A DNA stretch of 64,000 nt. It comes from Cyathus striatus. Lineage: Eukaryota > Basidiomycota > Agaricomycetes > Agaricales > Nidulariaceae. Of the stretch, positions 33,740 to 46,530 are shown one piece after another. The notes beneath the pieces are model-generated. The model saw only the letters and a program-made list of their open reading frames with translations. It was not told the DNA's origin and did no database searches. Numbering within the stretch: position 1 is the stretch's first letter; every line of letters begins with the position of its first letter. Position numbers and translations under genes: made by a program. The stretch covers positions 3,844,001 through 3,908,000 of the forward strand of contig JAOVFP010000001.1 in assembly GCA_025738555.1 (NCBI GenBank). Reading direction: 5' to 3'.

Positions 33740-34937
33740 TTTAATTTACAGCAAGCTAGCCATTTACATGCATTCCACTTTCATACCTATAATTTGTGCT
33801 CTTGCATTTATGTTGAAACTAGTTTATTGTGTAAACAATAGATCTCCATTGACATTCACTTTCTGTAGTACTAAGTACTTAAAGTTGCAATACATCCGTG
33901 CACACGCGTAACCAAATAACGGGAGGCCAATGCCAAATACTTGGTTCAGTTGCGTGAATGAGTCAGCGTGTTCTCGGGTTTCGCCGGCATCAAACATTAC
34001 CGCATTTGGCCCAGATCTGTGGATCGAATAATAACAGGGGACACATCACCGATTTTTTGTAGCTAGCAGGTTATAACGTCACACCAGGTTCATACACTTG
34101 AAATATATGGCTCTCCAGTCTTACTCACGATCGACGGTGCACATTATGAGAACCCCTTCATATATTCATCCTTCATTCCTTGACGTGCAGTATGCATATT
34201 TACATGGCAAAGGAATAGAGTACAATACGCAGTACATCTGGCAGTGAATCTCTTCCTATAGGCTTATCCTATCCGAAAGATAAAACACCAGGCCAAACAA
34301 GTTCAAGCGGATGTGTCTGTCACTTCCCAGATGCAGGCTATTTTTGAAGCCACTATTGACAGCTCCGTTGAATTCTCCTAACATCGGGTACCTCATGTAT
34401 AACAGCATGTGGTATATGGTCACGCTGGGCGTCAGCAGATCTAAATTAGGGCCCGAGAAGGAGTAGGTATAGAAGAAACACTACTTCCTTTGCTCTGAGA
34501 GGTTTGTTAACCATGGCCAACGACAATTGACGACAATTGTTAACCAGTAATTATCATTAATCAGAGGATGAGTGACCACCTTCAAGGCATTTACAATATT
34601 GTCCAATATACCAAAAAGAAGGCGGTGATATCCATCCTCCGCCAAGATATCTACTAGTGAACGTAACATCCTTATCAAATGGAGAATGTGTGTGATAAAG
34701 TACTTAACAAGTGGACATTGCACCCAGAAACGCAGCACCGGAAGCGGTTACCCTTGGGGTTACCCCTTATCCAGTTCAAATTGGTAGAATAGGGTGGAGG
34801 TGGAATGGAGAAACATAGAGGACCTGAAACGCGCAAGACATACATCCGATATAGAAATAAAACTCACATCTGCTCCCATTACCCTGTAGTAGAATGGACA
34901 CCAGACAATGAATATGGTTTAAGGGGCACAAACCACA
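33740..34937. other. intergenic, no gene recognised
   Basis: No supported coding or structural features. An 85-codon minus-strand frame (34738-34481) has no recognisable domain. Confidence 0.4.
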
Positions 34938-34946
34938 TATATAAAA
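34938..34946 (+). promoter_or_regulatory. TATA box of the aquaporin-like gene
   Basis: TATATAAAA lies 49 bp before the ATG at 34995, close for a TATA-driven start site in this compact genome. Confidence 0.5.
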
Positions 34947-34994
34947 GATGGAGCCTGTGATCCACAGATCTCCTCTCGTTTCCAGTTCCCAACC

Positions 34995-36550
34995 ATGATT
35001 GAGTCAACCGTGTACAGAGGCGACATTGTGAAGCGCGGTCGTGTATTTAATGCTTGGGAGAGATACAGGGCTACCTCGCGGGTTCACTGGGCAGCAGAAA
35101 TGTTCGCCGAGGCAGTAGGTCAAATCAAATTTTCGACCACAATGAAGCTAAGTGAATCCCTGTTGACATAGTTGGGGGTATTTTTCTACGTCTATGCTGG
35201 TTAGTACATTAGGACTTCATCATATCATCGGGACCAATCATATTACCTAGGTGTTTCGTCGACAGCAGGATTCATTTTAGGCAACATATTAAAGGAACCC
35301 ACTGGCTGTACGTCCTTACTAGATTCATGGTCCAATGTGAAGTGACATTACTCACAGCTCTTGAGCAAACCGGGTTTGCGTACTCCTTTGGTATCCTTTT
35401 TGCCATCTGCTGTGCTGGCGCAACATCGGGGGGACACTTCAATCCATGTATCACCATTGCCCGGATGATCTTTCATAAATTTCCGCCATTGAAAGGAGTG
35501 AGGTAAGCACAATTTTGACGTGGCTATACAGAGCTTTGATAAAAATGCAGGTATATTATAGCCCAGATATTAGGAGCTTACATCGCCTCCGCTTTGATTT
35601 ATAACCAGTGGAAATACCTCATTGACGCAGGGGAGGAGGCTTTGGTCGCGGCTGGAGCTTTTGGTACCACCATGTTTACTCCGACCGGTCCAGCTGGTAT
35701 TTTCGCATTATATCTCCCCTCTGGACAAAGCTTAAGTCGAGCTTTCCTTAATGAGTGTACAAATGTGAGAAAAATGTATTATATGAAAAGTACAAGAACT
35801 CACCTAGTTCAGTCGTTCTTTGTTGCATTAATTATTTGGGCGTGCAGTGACCCGTCCAACGTTCTCGTCCCTCCACAAGTGGGCCCTGTCTTGATTGCAT
35901 TTTCATAGTGAGTCTAAACCACTGTATAAAACATCAGGACGTTCTTACGTGAGGTATTCAGCGGTGTCGCCGTTTGGGGCTTCGCTATACCAGGGAGTGA
36001 GTCCTGCAAATACCTGGACTAACATAGCAACTAACATGCATTTTTCATAGTTGCCCTAAACACTGCGCGCGACGTTGGGTGTAGATTATGGACGATGTCA
36101 ATATGGGGTATGCCAGGTAAGTATAAAGCAGTACTATTGATATGATTCCAATCAAATTTGACACCCTACAGCTTCTGGTGGAAAGTACGCGGCCATTGCA
36201 GCTCTCACCAACATCCCAATGACTCTTTTGGCCTTTGTCGTATACGAATTCATTCTTGCTGACTCTGATAGAGGTGCGTTACTTCGTCATTAAGATGGCA
36301 TTGGAGTCCCCGTTGATTTCCCTCCGCAGTGGTAACCTCTGCACACCTCGAATTTGAGAACGCAATACACAACCATCGCAGAGTTCGTCGAGAAAGGCAT
36401 AATACACGTTCCCAAAGTTTAGGCAGCCCCGCTAGCCATGAGAAGAATAACGGTAGCAGCTCTTCGAAAGCCAGTGTCCATATGTATGAAGTCGCACAGC
36501 CAGCAGTAGTTTACAACGAGCGCGACGTTCACGAAGTTTCAAGAGTTTGA
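34995..36550 (+). CDS. aquaporin-like channel (MIP family)
   Basis: Membrane channel of the major intrinsic protein family, predicted to pass water or small neutral solutes across a membrane. Ten exons: 34995-35114, 35172-35199, 35251-35307, 35358-35502, 35551-35756, 35808-35907, 35962-35996, 36051-36116, 36172-36273, 36330-36550; 359 aa, all phases consistent. Six hydrophobic segments and two pore motifs are visible. The first is NPC (97-99, in SGGHFNPCIT) and the second is NTA followed by Arg237 and Asp238 (IALNTARD). Both depart from the canonical NPA, which is seen in some fungal members and should change selectivity. The C-terminal tail (about 75 residues) is hydrophilic and Ser-rich, likely cytosolic. 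The substrate cannot be told from sequence alone. Confidence 0.87.
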
Positions 36551-36900
36551 AAGGTAGGAAGTTGGTAGGAGGTGTTGAGGAGGCAGGAAGGGCATTTGTA
36601 CATTTATAGCTGATTTCTGCATGTGAAAGCGAAGTACTTAGTTTACAAATACAATGCAGGCCGATGCCGGCCTTTTGTCATCTCTTCTTTTCATTTTTAG
36701 CGTTACTTACTGGATGCACTAGAATTTCTTTGGAATTATTTGGTCTTAACAGTAAGAACAATCATTGTGACAAAGAATTGACAAAGAACCGGAGGTTGAT
36801 GAAGCCGGTGCGGAATCCTAACTCTAACTCTATATAAATAACCGCTTCGAACTGCAGTGAAGATGCTTTTCTCTACTAAACCCTCAGTTGCTGCTAGACG
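36551..36900 (+). promoter_or_regulatory. upstream region of the reductase gene with TATA box
   Basis: TATATAAATA at 36831-36840 lies 61 bp before the ATG at 36901. Nothing else recognised. Confidence 0.45.
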
Positions 36901-38505
36901 ATGTCCACATCAACCAACTACAAGCGTGTCGTCTTGAACTCACGCCCAGTCGCGGACATCGAGCCAGACACGTTCCGCACTGAGGTAGCACCTTTCGACC
37001 AACTAAAGCCAGGGAAAGGGCAGGTACTTGTTCAGTGCACATGGCTGTCGTTGGATCCTGCAATGCGGGGGTGGCTAAAGGACGCTCGTAGTTATTTGCC
37101 TCCAGTGCAAATTGGCGAGGTAAGTAAAATTTATTGTACAGCCGTGCAACCAGACTGTTAACGCGACCGTGTCTCAGACGATGCGTGCTCAAGGTGTCGG
37201 TGTGGTGATTGTCACAGGGCCAGAGAGCAAGCTGAAAGTCGGGGATGAGGTCACGGGTACATGGGGTGAGAATGATCAACGCTAGTTGTGCTGCTTGTGC
37301 AATGCAAATGTTGACCGTTTGTTGAAGGATGGACAGAGTATGCAGTCATGAACGATGACAAGGTTGAAAGACTCGTGTAAGTTTGCATTCTTTTACCTCC
37401 AATCTACTAGGGTCTATGACCTAATAAGAGATCCGATGGGCGTAGCGTTCCTCCAGGAGCGACTGCACTTGACTTCTTAAATACTTTAGGAACATCTGGT
37501 GCGTAAGCATAGACCTTGGGGATAAATGAACGTGCTCATCTATGTTATTGCTACCGTGCAGGAATGACAGCGTATTTCGTAAGACTCCCGACATAATATA
37601 TGTAATCGATTAGGCCAACGGTGTATTTAGGGCCTTAAAGACGTAGGAAAACTCAAGACCGGCGAAACACTTGTAGTGTCTGGAGCGGCTGGTTCTGTCG
37701 GCTCACTAGTCTGCCAACTTGGCAAAGCTGCGGGGGCAAAAGTATACGCAATTGCCGGCTCCGAAGACAAGTGCGAGTGGCTCGTGAAGGATATTGGCGT
37801 CGACGGAGCGTTCAACTACAAGAGCCCTACCTTCTTTAATGATATCAAGAAGATCGGATATCTTGATGTGTTTTTTGACAATGTTGGAGGTGAGTGCTAT
37901 TTAATATATCCTGAGTTTTATACGTATTGATAAGCTTTGTAGGCGAGATACTTGACTTCTTGCTGACTAGACTCAACAAAAATGCTAGGATTGTTCTCTG
38001 CGGTAAGATATTTGCTGGATATAGTCATGCCCTTCTAACGCGCCCCCTCAGGTGCTATTTCTGCATATAGTAAGTGATGACATCACTTCATACGCCCTCA
38101 ATTCCTAAGCGCTGCAGACACTGCTAAACCCACTGGCCTTCAAAATTATTTGACTCTCATCGCTCAGCGCGCCAAGATCGAAGGGTTTATCGTGTAAGAG
38201 TTCCCCTGACCTAGGTATGGCCCCATTATAATATGTATCTAGGTTTGATTACACCAAGCAATATCCTATCGCGATTAAGGAGCTCAGCCAGGATCTTAGC
38301 AGTGGGAAAATCAAGCGCAAGTTCCACATTGTTGAAGGCGGCGTCGAAGCAGCGCCTAAAGCTCTTCCGATGCTTTTCAATGGGGGGAACACTGGTAAAC
38401 TGTACGTCTTCTTTTCTCGTTTTTCATGTGCATAATATGTATTATCGATGTAGAGTGGTCAAAGTGTCAGCTGCAGGTGATGCCGTCGAAAAGGGAAAAT
38501 TGTAA
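36901..38505 (+). CDS. medium-chain NADP-dependent double-bond reductase
   Basis: Zinc-independent MDR-family oxidoreductase close to the alkenal/prostaglandin reductase (leukotriene B4 dehydrogenase-like) group, which reduces the C=C bond of alpha,beta-unsaturated carbonyls with NADPH, usually in the cytosol. Eleven exons: 36901-37119, 37178-37265, 37328-37376, 37446-37498, 37562-37578, 37631-37889, 37943-38002, 38052-38069, 38118-38193, 38243-38401, 38454-38505; 349 aa, in phase throughout. Motifs: LDPAMRGW near residue 55, the Rossmann cofactor loop AAGSVG at 161-166, then AGSEDKCEWL, a position that usually contacts the NADP phosphate, and DVFFDNVGG. Exons 5 and 8 are 17 and 18 nt. The physiological substrate is unknown; detoxification or secondary metabolism are both reasonable. 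Confidence 0.92.
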
Positions 38506-38910
38506 TTTAGTGTAGTCCAAGGAATCTGGAATTTTACATGAAAAATGTTATGGGATCCGGGCATTGAAGTGAGCGGCCAGAAAATGAGTAGAATAGGAGT
38601 CCAAGGAGGTCCAAGGGAGTCCCCACAAAACAGGGCAGATCGTTGAAGATCTTTGGGGAGATTATTGCCGGCGGGAAGTCTCGAGCGTCAAAAGGCGCCA
38701 AATCCACGTGGGAAGGGACAAATCCATGTGATAACTGACTGACATCAAGTCAACCCTCAACAAAATGGGACACTTCAGTACCATCTCTGCAGCCATCCTC
38801 ATCATCCGTCTGCACTCAGTTCTGCCATCAATCTACCATAGTCCTTTCTTCTTCACAGAGTACTTTTATATTACAAGCACCCGACTGCTTTATTGCTAAC
38901 ATCCATTTTC
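38506..38910. other. intergenic, upstream of the membrane-protein gene
   Basis: About 400 bp with no gene; presumably the terminator of the reductase and the promoter of the next gene. Nothing specific recognised. Confidence 0.4.
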
Positions 38911-39596
38911 ATGGCTTCATTTCACCCAATCTCATCTGTGAAACATGTTCCATGGAGGGACAATGCCCTACGGCAGCTAAAGCTCGTCATCCCTGGTGCT
39001 GCAATTACCTACTATTTTGAGACATTTCAAGAGTTCTGGAGAGTTGTTTTGGGGGAAGTGGGATCCTGGGGAAAGTGAGATTGCTTTCTTCGACGCGGAG
39101 CGTTGACAACTAATCGCCATCAGGACGTTTGCATATGGAACTCTGGGCCACGGAATGACAACACTAGCGCTGTTTTTATATGTCTTATTATTGCCTTGGA
39201 TAACTGGCGTAGAACCCAATGTGAGTCATCGAAGTTGGTCGACCAAACCTGTTCACTACCCTTATATTAGTACCGTAACTGGAGAGAATCAAGCATTCTG
39301 TCCTCAGTTATTCCAGTGAGCTGGTTTTCCACATTATCATAACTCATCTCATCGCTATTGTAGGTCTTGACTGGATCCATTGTTATTGGTTGGTTGTTGG
39401 GAGTTGTAACACTTGGGCAGTGGTCGCATTTAGGCTACATAAAAAGCATAATCGGAGGTGGGAGTTCTTCAAGTGGTGTCTTATTTCGTGCACTGATGTG
39501 TCTTTCTTCCATTAAGTTACGTCTGTATACGCCCTTACATTCGGTCTCCTTGGACTTCTTCCGATTCCAAGGAAGATAAAACAGAGTCTGCAATAA
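38911..39596 (+). CDS. small four-helix membrane protein, unknown function
   Basis: Five exons: 38911-39074, 39124-39220, 39271-39315, 39364-39457, 39517-39596; 159 aa with consistent phases, which is the main evidence that it is real. About four hydrophobic segments are visible: around LVIPGAAITYYFETF, GMTTLALFLYVLLLPWITG, VLTGSIVIGWLLGVVTLG and VYALTFGLLGLLPIP. The C-terminus is short and basic (PRKIKQSLQ). There is no signal peptide beyond the first helix and I do not recognise the family; an endomembrane location is a guess. The gene lies downstream of the reductase on the same strand. Confidence 0.78.
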
Positions 39597-39848
39597 GACT
39601 TACATTACTCTATGTATATACACCTGTATATTTTTAATACATTGTACAACGCACATTTACCCCCTGCATTTCCGGAGGTATTACAGTCGACATTACTCTG
39701 ATAACAACGAACAAATTTCGATATTTCATTGTAGTCTAGGTATAAAGGCCCATTCGGTAATACTAAGTGCGGGATCATTGGTATTTCACCAATGCCTACA
39801 TAGACTCCGCTTAGTGCTAGATTATTTGACAACAAACTATTATTACTG
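39597..39848. other. short spacer before the MITE
   Basis: 3' flank of the membrane-protein gene; nothing recognised. Confidence 0.4.
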
Positions 39849-39850
39849 TA

Positions 39851-40529
39851 CAGTCATCAACCACCCAACGTGACACACCACCCTACGTGACAAACCCAAC
39901 TGATTGACTTCTCCTAACGTCAAATCTATCATTACAATTCTTTTTGTATTTTTAGGCCTAGTATCCCAGTAATGAGTTCCAACAGTATTTTTACAGATAT
40001 ATCTTGAAATAGATATATGACACATAAATTAAGTTGGAGAGTTACCCCAAACATGAGATTTCCAAAAAATACATGGCATGTATTACTCAATAAAGGTACC
40101 TAATTTAACTGTTTTATAGAATAAGTAGCTATGATTCAATATAATAAACCTGTGTAAATGTTTTTATGAGTAAAGTGCATCTATGTTCTCTGATATCACT
40201 AGAAATCTGAAGTGCTCAGTGTTGCGAGACAAGGAGGTTTTGTTTATATTAATGATCCGGACTTCGGCAATCTTTAATTTTGAAGTGTTTGTAATAAACT
40301 GTATTGCCATCAGCGGCTGTCACGCCACGTGGTTTTGATCAAAATCCAGTTCCCTCAACTATTTTGCAAATGTTCGTTCCCTACTAAAACACAGCACAGT
40401 AAAAATTATACAAAGTGATTCTATATGATTATATCTATCCATATGTACAATTTTTATAGTAGAATATGTACTAGATAATGTTGAATCACAACTTCAAGTT
40501 TTGTTGTCACGTGTAATGGTTGATGACTG
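39851..40529. mobile_element. TA-flanked MITE or transposon remnant (679 bp)
   Basis: Left end CAGTCATCAACCACCC (from 39851) and right end, reverse-complemented, CAGTCATCAACCATTAC, share a perfect 13-bp start and then ACGTGACA, about 24 bp in all with a few mismatches. TA flanks both ends (39849-39850, 40530-40531). No transposase frame is visible. The LINE poly(T) starts 105 bp further right. Confidence 0.75.
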
Positions 40530-40634
40530 TACCACATATTGAATAAATATTTTAATACCAAACTACCAACTTACTTGAAATGGCTTTCTTGATAGTAAAC
40601 GCACGTGATATGAGTACTAAGTATATGACGTTTT

Positions 40635-40635
<1 letters not shown>

Positions 40636-40677
<42 letters not shown>
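40636..40677 (-). repeat. poly(A) tail of the LINE (42 T on the plus strand)
   Basis: Uninterrupted run of 42 T at the 3' end of the minus-strand LINE. A pure run this long usually means a fairly recent insertion, or slippage that has renewed it. Confidence 0.85.
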
Positions 40678-40678
<1 letters not shown>

Positions 40679-40868
40679 TGGAACTTAGAGGCTATTGCTT
40701 AGCAGTTTGCTAGGCAGGTTGCCAGCTATTGGTACGGGGTTGGCCCGTGAATTTAAAGTAAGGCTCCACTCCAGAGGAAATGCATTTATGCACATTCTGT
40801 GAGGAACAGTGTGGGACTCTAGGAGCAGGGAACGGCTGGTGTGATAGGGGCACATCAGGCACCTAATG

Positions 40869-43800
40869 TTAACTGGGTTGTTCCCTGTGGTAATGTGTGA
40901 GCTCCTTAATACCCACTAAAACCCCTGCTTTGGATAGCCATTTGTCTGGGAGGGTGTCAATGAGAAGGTTTATATTGAGAATCTGTTGCCAGGTGTTTTG
41001 GACAATATTGTGTTTGAGGGCTCATGTCCCATAGGCATGGCTATCTGTAAGTATTTTTTCGTGGTTTATTCTAGTGTTGATTGTTTTGATCCACCTGGAT
41101 TCTATTTCTGTGGGTGTGTGTATTTTTAAAGGGTTAGCATCATCCCCTATGCACCATTCACATCAGAGTTTCCAAATGAGGTAGACTGCTTCAGAGACTA
41201 TGATGCGGAAGAGATGGGTGGGTGCTTTTAGAAGTTCATTTTCACCTGATTTAATTTCAGCAAGTGATATGCCCATGACTAGGCCCATTGATATGGAGGG
41301 CCATGGTATGTTTGTGGATTGCCATGTTGCTTGTGCAAGTTTCCAGACAGTGTCTTGGCCAGAGACTTGACAGTCAAAGAGGATATGTGTAATGTTCTCC
41401 ACCTCTACGTTACATTGGGTACAGGGCATGTATTGGTCTTTTAATGGGGTGTGTTCCCAGAATGAGCCTATCTTGTGGGAGTCATGGAGTGTTTTCCACA
41501 GGAATGTTTTAACTTTTTTGGTTAGTGTGGTTCCATGTAGTATGGATTTCCAGATAGTTTCTGGTGTGGGGCGTGAGCCTGTGTTCACTTCAATTGCCTG
41601 GGCAGTGGTGTCAATGTTAAGTTGTGATGCAATTTGTTTCTTAGTGGTCTTACGATTTTTGATTGCTTTGTAGAGTTTTGATTGTGTCATGCATGACAAT
41701 TTAGCACCAAGGGATTCAGCCCATTCACCTTTCGAGAGGTCTATTTGGTCTGGTTGTGGTTTTTGTGCTCCTTCAGCTGCTAGTTGGTCTGCTCCTTCAT
41801 TCCCAATATTTCCACTGTGTCCTTTGACTTTTTTCAGGAGTATAATATTTGGTGTAGTGATAAGTGTGACATAGAGTGTGTGGAGGATGGCAGCATTTTT
41901 CATTTCAATGAAGCCCTGGTCAGCCCATTTCTGAAGGTGGGTAGCAAGGCCATCAATGCAGTATTGGGAGTCACTGATAATCTTTATAATTTTTGTGTTT
42001 AGGTTTTGTTGGATGCTGAGAAGAATTGCAACTAGTTCAGCTGCATTGTTGGTGGCTAGGGCATGGGGAGACGTATTGCTGTATTGTTAGGGTGTGCTTC
42101 TGCATACCAGAGGCCACTACCTGCAGATGCGCTTGCAGTCCCATTTGCTTCACAGGATCCATCAGTATGTATAGTAACTGTGTCAGCAGTCCAGGGTGTC
42201 TGGGGTGTGATAGTGCGCTGGTGGGGTGGGGTGATGTTGTCAATGGAGGAGAATACACAGATGTGGTGTAGGGGGTTGTCTGGGTGTGAGATGGGGAAGG
42301 TATGTAGGAAGTCAGTAGGTGGCTCATAGCCAGGAGGCATGGTTAATTTTGGGGGGTGGAATCTTATTTTGTATAGTGGGTTCCATTCAGGGCGTAAGGA
42401 TTGTAGTTTTGTGTAGGCATTAGCTCGGCATTGAATGGGGTTGGTACATCCTATATGCTGGTCTTCCACACAGTGGTTACAAATACAGTTGTGTTCATTG
42501 ATATGTCCTGTGGCCCAGTTTTTTCTTGCATGGGTAGCCAGGTCTCCTGTAGACCAGAATTCATGGTTTTCAAGTTGGCATGTGCCATATTTGTCATTGT
42601 ACACTCTGTTTTTTCCTTCAATTTTGGCTAGGTGGAACCAGAAAGGCATTGCAAGTTTCATGCGAGGGGAGATTTCTGTAGGTGCAAATTTTGCATCATG
42701 GTTTAGTGCTGCTCTTAGCATATGTTGAAGGGATTTTGGAATAGCTTTAGATTGGTCATATATTTTCCAGTTCTGCAGTAAGAAGTTGTGGCATTGTCTG
42801 TGGCCAATGCGCTTTCGCACTTCTGCTTTTGCTGCTAGAGCCAGGGCATGGTCAGCTAGTTTGGCCCAGGGAGGGCGGCTTATTGGGTCAGGATCAGTAT
42901 ATGTCTTGAGTTTCATGAGTTCAATTGCATCATTACGGGCTTTTAGGTCTAGTAGGTTGTGTCCTCCCTTCTCTATGGGGAGCTGTAGAATTGCAATGCT
43001 TATTGCGTTGTATTTCTTTTCACCTTTTTTGTTGTAGACAAAGTTATCAATGAGTTTAACAAGGTTGTTTTGGATGATTGAGGGCATTCCTTGAACTCTG
43101 GTTAGATATTGTGTGTAGCTTCCCACAATTGCAGAAGCTGCTTTGCATCTCCCTATTAGAGTAGGGTTGAATTGCTCCCAGCGTAGGAGTGTGTGGCGGA
43201 CTTTTTCCACAGTTGGTTGCCAGACATCATCTTGGGAGATATTGTAGCCATAGAATGCTCCAAGTATGCGGATGGGTTCACGATCATTGATGATACGGAT
43301 GTTGGTTGGTATGGGTGTATGGGTAGTATTCATGCATCGATTTTGTCGCATTAGGTCACATGTTTGTTTGTTGCCCAGTGGGATAATGGCTGTTTTTGTA
43401 ATATTGGATTTAGCCCCTGAGGCTTTACACCATTGGGTAAGTTCAGAGAAGAGTGTGCATGTATCATCTTCATTGCCAAGAAATATTGTGGTGTCATCTG
43501 CAAAGAGGTTAATTTGCAGAGGGTTGGAGAGTCCTGGGAGGTTAAGACCTATTATGGTGGATGCATGGATATGACTTGCTAGTGATTCAATTGCAATGTT
43601 AAATAGGAGGCATGAGAGGGGGTCTCCTTGTCGTACTCCTCGGATGATAAGATATCCTAGGCCAATGATTCCATTGAGAATAATTTTTGTATGTGCTCCA
43701 GTGTATAAGGCTTTCACTGAGTTTATGTATTCCTCTGGGAACCCCAGTTTTTTTAGTGATTTCCAGAGGAAGTCATGACTGATGCGATCATAGGCTTTCT

Positions 43801-46037
43801 CTTGGTCAAGACAGACAATGGATCCAGGGGTGTTAGTGGAGTCAGTGGTGCAGTACAAGTGTAATGAGCTCAGTTTGGTCTGTGATGGATCTATTCTTCA
43901 TGAATCCAGCTTGGTCAAGTTGTATAAGGTCAGGGGCAACAGTAGATAAGCGGTTGGTGAGGGAGTGTGTCATTATTTTATAGTCTGTGTTTAGAATAGT
44001 GATGGGGCGGTAGTTTTCAATGAGTGCCCTGTCATTTTTCTTATGAATTGGGCACATCCAACCTTCATGGAATCCAGTGCCTGGTGTGACACCGAACATG
44101 CTGATGTCAGCATACAGTTGTTGTAGGATATTAATTATGTCTGGGGAGGGTTCTTCTGTTAGGCGAGAGGCAGTGTGAGCAGCATCAAGCCATTTCCATA
44201 TTTCAACTGGAATTCCATCAAGGCCTGATGCTTTGTTGGTTGGGACTTGTTTGAGAGCCACCCTGATTTCTCCAGGAGAGAGGCCAGCAGCTAATTCAGT
44301 TTTTTTATCTGGTGAGATCTTAGGTTTGAGATGTGATAGGACTTCTTCTGTTGTGTCATATTGTTCAAGGTCGTCAAGCCTATACTCTAAAGAGGATTGG
44401 AGGGCGTCATGGTAGTCTGTGGCAATTTTTACCATTACATTTGAGTCCATTGTGTATTCAGGAAGGAGGCCTTGGGGATTTGATTGGAGTGAGTGGATAG
44501 TTTCTCTGGGTTTGTGTTCTTGGTTAATCATATAGTCAAACTTGCTATTTGTTTCTCCCTCAAGGTGAAAGTGGGCTGCAATTTTGTCATGTTCCCATTT
44601 TGTTTGGGTGGCTTGGAGTTTTTTGATATTGATTTCAATAGTGGTTAGTCGGTGGGAGAGGTCATCTGGGCTGAGAGATTCTGCAATGGCTAGTGTATCC
44701 TTATGGCAGGTGATCCATTGTGAGATTTGGATATTGTGATGTAGTCCTTGGTGTTTTACTATATCACTTACTTGTGTGAGGACACGGTTTTTGTATGAGG
44801 CCCATAGTGTCTGGATATTTAGGTCAGGTAGCTGTGGTTGATCCTGTATATTTTTTAGGGCAGTGCATAGTTCTTGGGTTAATTTTTGTATGCACTTCTG
44901 GGCTCCTTTGTTCTTGGCTATATATGCTGGGAGTGCTCTTCGGCCTTTTCCAATGAAGGGTTCTGTAGGTGGAGCCAGTTGCATTGAGACCAGAGAGTGG
45001 TCTGTGAACACACCTGAGGAGGAGATAGTCCATTCACGAGAGAAGTCAATGAGTTTTTCATTGGTATATATGCAGTCTATGCAGGAGCGGGAGGTGAGCT
45101 GGTTGCTGAAGGTGTAGTCTAGTGAGGTGGGGTTCTCTAAGCGCCATCCATCAAATAGTTTGAAGTGGTCTTTAAGTGTGGTGAATGTGTGTGGTGCATT
45201 TACAGCCTCCTGTGGTACTGGTATGCGGTCTATTGAGGATTCAGTCATGTTGAGATCTCCCAAGAGGATGTGCATCTTTCTGCATGGTCTGTGAATATGC
45301 CAGGCTTCTTGGAGGGTTGCCCAGAAGGCAGTGTTGGCTTGTTCATTGCCAGATGGAGCATAGACTGCTGCTATATGTAGCCAGTCATCATTCCTGCAGC
45401 GGAGTGATATGGCTATTGCTCGCCCAGGGACGAGCTCAACAAATTCATGTGTTTCCCAGTTGACTAGGCCTTTGTGGAGTATGATGGCTACACCTCCTCG
45501 TTCTGAGGGGTGTTCTGGATCTGGGGAGTTTATTATGAGGAGACGGGGATAGTCAGTTTGGATTTCATGGAGTACAGTCTCAGTGATGTGAGTTTCCTGC
45601 ACAGTCATTATACCAATGCGAGAATCTCTCATCAAGGCATGTACACGATTCCATTTAGGATGCATTGCTGGAGTACCTCCTCCTCAGATGTTTAGGGTAG
45701 CGATCCGCAATGCAGATCTTGAGTTTTTGAGTTTGTAAGCATTGACATTTGTGATATTGGTGGTGATGTCATTGAGGTATTCCTCTTGGGGATTTGGAGT
45801 ATCCAAATCACCTTGCATTCTGGTGGTGTCTGTGACACCTGATGCTGGGGGTGATTGTGAGCTTTGCTCCTGGTGGGGAGCAGGCTCGTTGTGGTGCCGT
45901 CCTACCCCCCCGGGGTCATTATTGGAAGTTAAAATGGCACCTAGATTTGCACTTCCTCTGTCCCCGGGGTTGTGAGTTGTCCATAACCAGTTATTCTCAT
46001 CCGTTGTTGTGTATAATTCATTGGTTGTATTCAGCAT
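40869..46037 (-). pseudogene. LINE ORF2: endonuclease-RT-RNase H, broken
   Basis: About 1,720 codons. The APE-like endonuclease (about 45700-44950) has QETHI, HILLGDLNM, SLDYTFSN and TDHSLV. RT (about 44250-43250) has IHKKNDRALIENYRPITIL, then VCLDQEKAYDRI and the catalytic FADDTTIF near 43500. RNase H (about 42190-41780) has IHTDGSCEANG, NNAAELVAIL, SDSQYC and KVKGHSGNIGNE. A zinc-binding C-terminus follows (CTQCNVEVENITHILFDC), ending with a KAGVLVGI stretch typical of this family. Breaks: TGA at 45684 (arginine expected in LNIRGGG), a frameshift near 43850 inside RT, a one-base C loss near 42060 in RNase H, and TGA at 41163 and 41022. The RT aspartates are intact. Confidence 0.85.
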
Positions 46038-46530
46038 AGTTAAAGTTGGTGGGGTTTGTGCCACCGTCAACTACTAGACTCAGCTTATAAAGCCATGAAG
46101 GAGTTCACCCGATGGTGAGAAGTTACTTATCCTTCAAGCAGGGTCTAGGCACTAGGTGCCAGCCATGTAAGGTTATGACTCCTTACAAGCTGCAGTTTGG
46201 GTCAAGATTGCATGTGTTTATGTGATGTGTGGAGAATGGAAGTAGGAGTGTGTCTCACTAGGTGGAGGGGGATGAGTGATGTATGTATGGATGGGTTGAG
46301 AATTTCAGTGACATAATCAAGAAGGATATATTTGTGAGCATAAGTATCTAAGTGTTCTAGAGTTCTTGACCGTGGGTTTCATCTATGTTCACATTCAAAT
46401 GGCTTCCTTTTCTTCATCTCCATTTAGGGTGAGTCATGGGTTGGGTATTCTGTTCATTGGAGTCCTTTGTCATATGTGGTTATGTGGTGTATGTGGGGTG
46501 GAACAGAGAGTCTTGCTTACGGAGGTATGT

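Noticed and set aside
42063..43574. Several plus-strand frames of 60-100 codons across the LINE
   Set aside because: They are complements of the RT and RNase H coding sequence with no independent support.
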